The notes below the pieces were generated by a model. That model saw only the letters and a program-made list of their open reading frames with translations. It was not told where the DNA came from and did no database searches. From Paramacrobiotus metropolitanus (lineage: Eukaryota > Tardigrada > Eutardigrada > Parachela > Macrobiotidae): a stretch of 15,466 bases of DNA. A program made the position numbers and the translations under genes. Location of the stretch: positions 1 through 15,466 of the forward strand of contig NW_026570717.1 of NCBI RefSeq assembly GCF_019649055.1, read 5' to 3'. Below, in pieces: positions 8,990-15,466 of this stretch; within the stretch, counting starts at the first letter, position 1; every line of letters begins with the position of its first letter.

Positions 8990-9714
8990 ATGGACAAAGA
9001 CCAAGAGGAACCGACATCCAACAGCAGTCAGGGAAGCAAAGCTCCCGCAGTTCACAGCAAAGCGCACCAAACCCGTACAAAAAGGATCTGTACCCGTACT
9101 CACGTCCAGTTGGACATGAGCGGAACACTCGAGCGCCCAAGGCATTCGAGAAGAAGGATTCACGAGGCTCTGATAGCACTTATCAGAAGGCGCTCGAGTC
9201 AGTCGCTAATCAGGAAAGCTCCAGCGACGACCAGAAGCACACTCCCGCGTCTACGGCGGGAGGCAATCCGATGAACCAGAAAAAGGTCACCGGGGAGGAA
9301 ATGCCCACAGGGAAAGGAGTGGAACCAGTTGGAGCATCACAGTCGGATGCTACCACTAGCGGAACAAATGAGCAGGATAAAAACATGAACCTGACTCAAA
9401 TGGAAGTTGATAAGACAAAGGTCACCGAAGAGGAACTCGACGAACTGGGCCTCGATGACCTTTCATTGAACGATAAGACCGCAGGCGATGACCTTTGGGC
9501 AACTCCTATGGTCTCAGATGAATCGAACGAGTCCTACTTCACGGATGATGAAGCGACGATGAACATGTCCTTCCAAACTGCGATGAAGGAAGCTGACCGC
9601 GCTGAAGGTATGACACGATTCAAGGACATACCAGAGCACCTCATTGAACGGACACAAACTGGAAAGGTCATCAATGTACGACCGCCATCACCGAACAGCC
9701 CTTGTCAACTTTGA
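8990..9714 (+). pseudogene. Gag-like N-terminal region, frame-broken
   Basis: The likely start is the ATG at 8990-8992 in a good context (AAC before, G after), beginning MDKDQEEPTSN. Near 9060 the coding character moves to another frame, which stays open to 9714. That part is hydrophilic, rich in Ser, Gln, Lys and Asp/Glu, with SSRSSQQSAPN and acidic LDELGLDDLSLND, and contains the dispersed motif four times as KVT or DDL. It matches no domain I know and looks intrinsically disordered. The long leader before it suits a gag start. One-base indels, real or from sequencing, separate its parts. Confidence 0.5.
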
Positions 9715-11060
9715 GGAGACGTGTCAGGAATTGGAAAAACGAATTGAAGTTAACGAACGACAGGCGGACAAGCGGAAACAGGAATACCGAGAAAGACTGC
9801 CACACTCGAAACCCGCCTCTTTCGACCTGGAGCAGCAACAGGGTGACCTTCAAAGTGCCGCAGATGGTTGGAAAGGAAATATGAAAGACAGAAGGAACTG
9901 GCCGATGAATATTTGAAAATGGCAGATGACAGAGAAATGGAAGGTCATCTTGCAGTTAGTGACCTTAATGAGAGCATGTCAGAAGAATCAGCTGAAAGGT
10001 CACGGCACTTAGCCGAATTGAAGGATGAATGTGACTCACTGAAACTTAAGGTCACCGAAGCGGAAGCCAAGCGAGATGAATACGCGGCCAAACTCGTCGA
10101 CGCTACTCAACGATTGTTGACAAACACCAATGGTGTTTAAGCTGAGAAACGAATTGAAGTTACGGGACGAGAACATCGGAACCCTTCAAAAGAATCACAG
10201 GATCATCAGAGGAGAGCCGACGACGCTGTCAAAGTGGCTAAGGACCTGAGGGAGCTTACAGCCACTGAAGGTGTGCGGTTGAAGAACGAAATTAAGCAGG
10301 TGATGGAAGAACAAGTCGTTGAAAGAAATGTTCAAAAGGTCACCGAAGAGAATACCGAGTTGAAAAAAGACTGCTAAGACAATTGCCGAGCAAGGCATGA
10401 GGTGGGAACACGAGGCACCTCCTGGATGAAAGGTCACGGTACTTGAAAGATAAAGAGTGGCAACAATTCAGTCCACCAGAAGACGCAGGAGATTATCAAG
10501 CTCAACACGGAGCTGATTGATATGACCCAACGGTGATGACAAGAGAAGATGAGTCACCCAGACGAAAAAACCAACTGAAAGCAGCAGTCGAGGAATACAG
10601 AAGCTGGAAAGGGATGTGACCCAGTTGGCGGAACACATTAAAAGGTGGAGAATGACACTGAAAAGGTCATTCAGGAGAAGACTTTCAACTCCACCAACAT
10701 ATGTTAAAGGTCAAGGAGGAGAATCAGAACGAAAACGGAGAAAGAGGAAGTCCAGTTGAAAGTCCGTGCCTTGAGGATGAGAATAAGGCGCTTGTTATGT
10801 CTAATAAGCACAAAGATGAACAGCTTCTGCAATATGGAGTCAGGACTTCAACAATGGGAGTCGCCCCGCCCAGTTACAGCAAGGCGCACGAAACGGGCAC
10901 GAAAAGCTTCCACTTTGATATGCCGCTACGAACCGGTACTGGCAGAGGAAGTGTCAAAACGAAAAGGACGGAAAAGGTCAAGGATGACAAGGAGCCACCA
11001 TCGGAAACTTATTCCCATTCGAATCGATGATCCCACCCAATTTCATCCACATATTGAAAC
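9700..11060 (+). pseudogene. Gag-like coiled-coil region, frame-broken
   Basis: Successive short frames encode heptad-like, charged sequence, for example ETCQELEKRIEVNERQADK, ERQKELADEYLKMADD, RSRHLAELKDECDSLKLKV, KLRNELKLRDENIGTLQ and VKEENQNENGE. The coding frame changes near 9710, 9865, 10135 and repeatedly after 10370. Together they suggest a coiled coil of up to some 400 residues ahead of the canonical gag domain. Coiled coils usually mediate self-association, which would suit a particle protein; that is inference. The last part (10700-11030) becomes Lys/Glu-rich and disordered. Confidence 0.55.
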
Positions 11061-11229
11061 GAAAATCTTTCATTGATGAAGGAGGATAGACCGTCCAGCC
11101 GGCAAGGCAGCAAAGGAAGTCCCGCTACGGAAAAGCGAAGCGAAATAAGGACGATGACGATAGTGACTCAGTACGGCAGAAGACAATGATGCGACACAGA
11201 GATTAGTGAACACTCCAATCGATGGGGCG

Positions 11230-11945
11230 CAAGACAAACCTAGTGACCTTTGATGGAAGTCGCGACGCAGTGAATGGGTGGACACAATTGGTCAAAGACA
11301 CCAACGGACATATCATCTCACTGACGATCAGATTTTGATTGAAATAGCTAGCGCAGTCAAAGGACCGGCGAAGACCTGGTTCGAAGGAGAGAGAAATCGC
11401 ACTCCAAGAAGAAACGGAATACACCATTACAGAATGGATGGCCAAGTTTAAAAGATGAATATGGAGACCGTGACGAGGAAGTTCTTGGCTTACGAGAAGC
11501 CATGGCAAGAAATTTGACCTTGGAAAAGAATCGCTTGATCAGTTTTATCAAGCGATTATGAAATACAAGGCGAAGAGGATCATAACTGAAAAGCAGGCAG
11601 TCGGGTTCTGATCGAAGGATGTAGAGTGGATGGTGACCTTTATAAGGCACTACGCACGCAACAGTGCAGGACCCAACCGAAATCAAAGATTTTTCCGTCA
11701 CTGGTCAGCGGGAGAAGATAAATATAAGGCGCCTAAAGGTCAACGTAATCAGGAATACGTGACATCCCGCCAAGGCCAAGTTGAAAATGTACCGCAACAG
11801 AGGATGGCAGCTGCACCAGTCCAACAGCCAGTCGAGTACCGCAGAGGCGCGGTCCAAGAGGTCACAAAGGAAGTGACCTTTATCGACAGTCAGACCGGGC
11901 AACCGTTAACATACGCAATGGTGGCAGCGATACAGGCAGCGGCCT
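11230..11945 (+). pseudogene. Retrotrans_gag-like domain, frame-broken
   Basis: The pattern VTFDGSRDAVNGWTQLV, then DQILIEIASAVKGPAKTWFE, then ITEWMAKFKDEYGDRDEEV follows the order seen in the gag domain of LTR retrotransposons: an FDG start, a helical IL...L.GPA..W core, then W...F...F. Frame changes occur near 11322 and 11400 and again around 11580-11660. The following Gln/Pro-rich segment ending VAAIQAAA stops with TAG at 11945-11947. In intact elements this domain builds the particle that packages element RNA. Confidence 0.65.
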
Positions 11946-11947
11946 AG

Positions 11948-12710
11948 GTGAGGCTAGTAGCCCAGAATGTGGCTCCCCAGAATGTAGCCCAGCCGCCACC
12001 TCAGAATATGCCTCCGAATATGTTGCCGCAACAGGAAATTTCGGCGGAAATGGATACGGAAACGGAAACTGGAATGGAGGTCAGAACTTCCAGAATCAGG
12101 GACAAGGTCAAGGTCAAGGGAAACTTCAGAGGAATCAACAGCAAAATCAAGGGATCACGAACCGAATTCAAGTTCAGATGATTGATGGATGGGTGGCGAA
12201 CAACGTGCAGATGTGCCAGTACTGTATGTACGGCAACCATCAGACACAGGGGTGCAAGTTTCGCCAACACCACCAGAACAGAACCCGAATCTGTTTGCCT
12301 TTAACGAGTGGCAACGCCTCCGAGCTATAGGTGGCTGGCAGGCGGTCGCAAACGGATATGACCTCATCACCCAATGGTATCAGCACAAAGCAAACTTCCA
12401 AAACCAACAAGGGAATGGAAACGGAAATTACGGAAATGGAAATGGCGGTGGCCAGAACGGCGGCTACGGCCGTGGTGGCTTCGGCCGCGGCTTCAGAGGA
12501 AGAAACAGAGGCTTTGGCCGCGGAAACTTCAGGGAGGCCAGAACAATGGCGGCGGCCAAGGAAACTACCAACAGGGTGGTGGCCAATATAATAACGGTGG
12601 CGGACAGAATCCTAACCCGGCAAATGATATCGGACAACAACAAGAAATGTGCAGGGCGCGCAACAGGAGGAGCGCCGGTTCAGGAAACGGGCAAGATCAG
12701 TAGGCACCGG
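11948..12710 (+). pseudogene. Nucleocapsid-like region: one zinc knuckle and RGG/Gly-Asn tract
   Basis: A CX2CX4HX4C zinc knuckle lies at 12214-12255 (CQYCMYGNHQTQGC), which binds RNA in gag nucleocapsids. Before it are short Gln-Asn-Val-Ala/Pro repeats (11966-12025). After it, in another frame, 12411-12535 encodes Gly/Asn runs followed by RGG-like repeats (GRGGFGRGFRGRNRGFGRGN), another RNA-binding type. The knuckle frame meets a stop at about 12328, and a frame change near 12270 links it to the Gly-rich part. Confidence 0.65.
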
Positions 12711-12738
12711 TGAGCCTACTGATCGTCAAACCACCGGA

Positions 12739-13320
12739 TAAAAGGAAAAGGTCACCACTGCAGAATGGTACTGCAGTGATGTGACCACTGCAACTATATG
12801 GATGCCGTCAGCGAAAAGCAAAGTGGACCGGCTATATGGATGCCGCAACCACAAGAAACGGCTAGATGGATGCCGCCACAGCAAAGAGAAACGGCTATAT
12901 GGATGCCGTCATCGCAAAAAGGAAATGGAACGGTTATAAGGATACCGTCACAGAATCAAAGGTCACCGCAGAATGGTACTGCAGAGTCAAATGGATAAAG
13001 GTCACCGCAGAATGATACTGCGAGTGGAAACGCGCAACGGGACCAAAGGTCACCGCAGAATGGTACTGCGAGTGGAAATTGTCGTGACGGTAGCGCGACA
13101 CTGCAAAAAGGGCAGCAAAATGAAAGGTCACCGTATTGCAGCGAAAAAGTGTTAGCTGAACGTCGTGCATTACGTAATGCCAAGATTCAACAAGCCCTGT
13201 TAAACCAAAAGAAACCACAAACTGATACCGCAGAAGAAGTGGAAATGCACCACGAATGGTTTCGGAAACAGATAAATGGCAAATCGAAAGACCAAAATTC
13301 ACCACCGCAGAACGATACTG
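12739..13320 (+). repeat. Repeat family with core CACCGCAGAATGGTACTGC
   Basis: Copies begin near 12745, 12965, 13004, 13050 and 13301 (the last has AACGATACTGC). Most start with AAAGGTCACC. In one frame the core reads S-P-Q-N-G/D-T-A. GCAG at the start and CTGC at the end of the core are complementary, so each copy could form a small 4-bp stem. The spacing is uneven, so this is no simple satellite. Confidence 0.75.
12794..12947 (+). repeat. Five copies of CTATATGGATGCCG, encoding I-W-M-P repeats
   Basis: Copies start at 12794, 12832, 12862, 12895 and 12934 with spacings of 38, 30, 33 and 39 bp; the third and fifth differ by one to three bases. All spacings except the first (38) are multiples of three, and the reading frame 12798-12998 gives IWMPQ, RWMPP, IWMPS and IRIPS, with the first copy out of register. 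The conserved Trp-Met-Pro suggests selection on protein while the repeats arose. Confidence 0.8.
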
Positions 13321-14735
13321 CGCAAGAGGAAAATGAGCAACACGCGAAATTCCGGAAGTACTTTTGAAAAACGATAAGGCGAAGGAGCCAAGTTGCGATT
13401 GTTACGGGAGCCAAAGCCAAAGTTTTGGAATTGTTCAGAAGACGAAGAGAAGCGAATAAGGCAAGAATGGATTAAGCAGAATATCAACGTTATTAGTAAA
13501 GATGAAAGGTCACCTTCTGTTGGAAAAGTCCAAGTGAAAGGTCAAGGAGCGGTGCGAATGTGAAAGGTCACGACGACAGCGTCGTGTTAAAGGTCAAGAA
13601 ACAGACTTGACACTGCGAACAGCGCAGCAAAAGAATAATGAAATGGCACAGAACTCCGATGACTCACTTGTGGACGCAGTAACATTGCAACGGAAGGAGA
13701 AGTGGCAAAAGTGTACAGACCGAATGGCAATCACGGGATGTGGATACCCGTAACGCAAAGCGAAACAGAAAGCGAGAATGTCACAAGAGGACTACTGGGA
13801 CATGCAACAGTTGAAACGCAATGCGAAAAGAAAGCGACTAGAAGAGTTGGTTACCGGAAACCAGCGCAAAGGTCACCGAACCCAGTCCCAGCATTCAACG
13901 GAGAATATAAGAAGACATGCGCTGACTGGAATTATTCACGTAATGCTCCGCCACAGGATAAACCGCCGAATTATGGAGAAAAAAGTCCCATACAAAGCTG
14001 ACCCAGACGGCGGATTTGTCATGAAGCGCAACGAAAGGTCACAGGACTTAGCGCAAAATGAACAGAAAGGAAGGTCAAATGAAATGGCGCAAATGCAACA
14101 GAGTGGCACAGTTGAAAGGTCACAGGACTTATCGGAGCACTGCAAAGGATGCAATGACAAGTCACCAGCCCGAACAGACGGGATGTCTCACAAATTGATC
14201 AAACGAAACGAACAATGAAGTGTCGCGAAGGTGATCGAATGGATGACCGAAAAGGATATGATATGGTTACATATGAAAGGTCACCAGATGAGATGAAAGA
14301 CAGTGAAGCAGATGAACTGAAGCAAGCTGACCAAATAACAAGTGAAGTCATTGAGAAGCTGAGATAAACGAAATGAAAATCGTAAAGAGGAACTGATCCA
14401 TCAGACGATAAATGAAGTGACAAAGGTCACACAGCTGGCACAAAAGCAAATGAGCAAGTGCAGAATGCCGAAAAAGGTCACCAGTGGTAAAATGGCTACA
14501 GAGAAGCGAACAAATAAAGAAAAGCCGCGAAAATATTACGATGTTCGGACTAACGTTCCACATAGGATTGATAAGTTGAGCGAATACTGAAAGGTCATAG
14601 CACTCCAGCAAAAGGACAAGTGCTTTCCGATATGGATCCGGACCAGTATCGCTCATTCCTGTGAAATGTAAGATTCACACTTGAAGATTCAAAATGGAAA
14701 ATTGCCCAAGAGAATTGAAGCATACACACGAAGTG

Positions 14736-15060
14736 AAAGTGGGAGACATAAAGGTCAACGCAATGTTGGACACCGGCGCTGAGACGTCGCTGATCAGCAA
14801 AACCGTTTTGTGAGAAGAATGGACTTCATGTTCCCATTACCACCAGATAGACTGGTGAAAATAAACGGAATTAGCGGAACGTCAGGATTCCTGGTGACGC
14901 ATACTGCGTAGCACCAGTGACCTTACGAAGAAGACAAGCGAACATTCCTTCTACGTCCGACCAAGTGCGACGACGTACAAGTGCTTCTGGGATTCGACTT
15001 CTTAGAGAAGAAGTTCGTGATGGATAATGAAGGCGAGGAAGAGAAAGATGACCCCAAACC
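14736..15060 (+). pseudogene. Retroviral-type aspartic protease, frame-broken
   Basis: The catalytic loop reads LDTGAETSLIS with the Asp codon at 14769-14771, preceded by the usual strand (KVGDIKVNAM). The second conserved element, VLLGFDFL, is at 14981-15004, followed by KKFVMDNEG. Both are hallmarks of retropepsin-like proteases (A2 type), which cut the gag-pol polyprotein. The frame with the catalytic Asp stops at TGA 14811-14813, and the second element is in a different frame, so this copy cannot give a whole enzyme as read. The dispersed motif overlaps the strand before the active site as K-V-N and recurs at 14922 or so. Confidence 0.8.
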
Positions 15061-15079
15061 AGTCGCCAAAGTTCAAGTC

Positions 15080-15466
15080 GGAAAGGTCACCGAACTTAAA
15101 ACAGACGGGAAATTCTCAAACGGTTAATAAAACGCTAATCCAGTACCAGAGGCACCGGGAAACGAAAAGAAAAAAGATGGCGCGAAAAGATTTATCACCA
15201 TTTGAGCAGCTGCAAATGATTCAGCAGGAGATCGAAAACACATTAAAATCAGACAATGCTGACACAAAAGGAAAGAAAAGGTCATCCCAGTACCAGAGGC
15301 ACCAGGAATGACGAGAAGTGCAACCGAACGAGATTAATAACGGATAATCCGGTACCAGAGGCACCGGAGAAGAAAAGCGAAAGTGGAAGGTCAAAGTTAA
15401 CGAAAAGAAAAAGGAACCGCTGCGCCAGATACCGATGGGGCGATCATATTTCTCCCGGACGGGAGA
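15080..15466 (+). other. Lys/Glu-rich segment after the protease; reverse transcriptase not reached
   Basis: It encodes a hydrophilic stretch with a short helical piece (SPFEQLQMIQQEIENTL near 15200-15240). The last bases give AIIFLPDGR in one frame. No reverse transcriptase motif (such as YxDD) is seen before the window ends. Confidence 0.45.
15138..15365 (+). repeat. Three copies of GTACCAGAGGCACC
   Basis: Identical 14-bp cores lie at 15143-15156, 15290-15303 and 15352-15365, each inside AATCC(A/G)GTACC...CACC(G/A)G or nearly so. In one frame they read P-V-P-E-A-P-G. Spacings are 147 and 62 bp. They punctuate the Lys-rich segment after the protease. Confidence 0.75.

Larger units (their letters stand above)
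12720..14700 (+). other. Two-kilobase charged linker between nucleocapsid and protease
   Basis: This stretch encodes, in changing frames, hydrophilic Lys/Glu/Gln-rich sequence such as AERRALRNAKIQQALLNQKK and EEVEMHHEWFRKQINGKS, with no domain I recognise. It contains two short repeat families (12794-12940 and 12739-13320) and about 17 copies of the dispersed AAAGGTCA motif. GAAAGGTCACAGGACTTA occurs twice (near 14034 and 14115). Protease usually follows nucleocapsid closely in gag-pol elements, so the length is unusual. It may be a captured or expanded disordered segment. Confidence 0.5.
8450..15394. repeat. Dispersed AAAGGTCA/TGACCTTT motif, about 55 copies
   Basis: By hand count the 7-mer AAGGTCA or TGACCTT occurs about 55 times here, against roughly one expected in random sequence of this length and one seen in the preceding 8.4 kb (near 1850). 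Most copies carry the eighth base, giving AAAGGTCA, and many continue to CACC. In coding segments the motif is read as K-V-T (9418), D-D-L (9456, 9489) or E-R-S (9996), so protein sequence alone does not explain it. AAAGGTCA is the NBRE site bound by NR4A nuclear receptors as monomers. Confidence 0.85.
7231..15466 (+). mobile_element. Ty3/Gypsy-like LTR retrotransposon, 5' part, decayed
   Basis: The order of parts is probable LTR, tRNA-iMet primer-binding site, leader, gag-like region, zinc knuckle and aspartic protease, which matches an LTR retrotransposon read left to right. The protease motif LDTGAETSLIS and the CX2CX4HX4C knuckle support Metaviridae (Ty3/Gypsy) or a relative. Reverse transcriptase, which would settle the class, lies beyond 15466, as do integrase and the 3' LTR. 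Coding parts change frame many times, so the copy looks inactive unless the changes are sequencing errors. At least 8.2 kb lies before the reverse transcriptase, which is long for this class. Confidence 0.85.

Noticed and set aside
8959-8990. Gag start upstream of 8990
   Set aside because: The longest frame there has no ATG before about 9271; the ATG at 8990 has a good context and a hydrophilic coding frame.
12934-13305. Minus-strand 123-codon open frame with repeated Ser-Gln-Tyr-His-Ser-Ala-Val-Thr-Phe
   Set aside because: It is the reverse reading of the CACCGCAGAATGGTACTGC repeat family; the repeat explains the periodic peptide.

Overview
The window looks like nuclear DNA of an invertebrate animal. 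It has spliced genes with short GT-AG introns, a Tc1/mariner-type foldback element, and the 5' two thirds of a large LTR retrotransposon whose primer-binding site matches animal initiator tRNA-Met. Two genes belong to one F-box-like family that resembles the lineage-specific families expanded in tardigrades. That taxonomic guess rests on recall and is weak.

Layout. Positions 1-2123 (+): the 3' part of a four-exon F-box-like gene, joined here exon by exon because every splice phase agrees. Positions 3176-3700 (+): a decayed paralogue of its large exon. Positions 5326-4015 (-): a second F-box-like gene with one clear intron, an acidic tail and an unresolved 5' end. Positions 5519-6092: a 574-bp nearly self-complementary MITE just upstream of that gene. 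Positions 6101-6157: a separate small hairpin. Positions 7230-6730 (-): a coding-looking stretch I do not recognise, which ends where the retrotransposon appears to begin.

Positions 7231-15466 (+) are one Ty3/Gypsy-like LTR element running off the right edge. In order it has a probable 5' LTR, a tRNA-iMet primer-binding site, and a 1.4-kb leader. The leader holds three stem-loops with the same tip, then a CCAAT/CRE/TATA cluster, then a degenerate tandem array. After these come a gag-like coding region (charged N-terminus, long coiled coil, Retrotrans_gag-like domain, one zinc knuckle and an RGG/Gly-Asn-rich stretch), an unusual 2-kb charged, repeat-bearing segment, and an aspartic protease. 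Reverse transcriptase is not in the window. The coding parts are broken by many small frame changes, so this copy is decayed or the assembly carries indel errors.

The strongest unexplained signal is the motif AAAGGTCA/TGACCTTT. A hand count finds about 55 copies of the 7-mer core AAGGTCA on the two strands between 8450 and 15466, and one in the first 8.4 kb. It falls in leader and coding sequence alike and in more than one reading frame. All 11 copies upstream of the gag ATG read TGACCTT, whereas most later copies read AAGGTCA. AAAGGTCA is the known monomer site of NR4A-type nuclear receptors, so the element may carry a hormone-receptor-responsive array. Alternatively, the two orientations may allow long-range RNA pairing.
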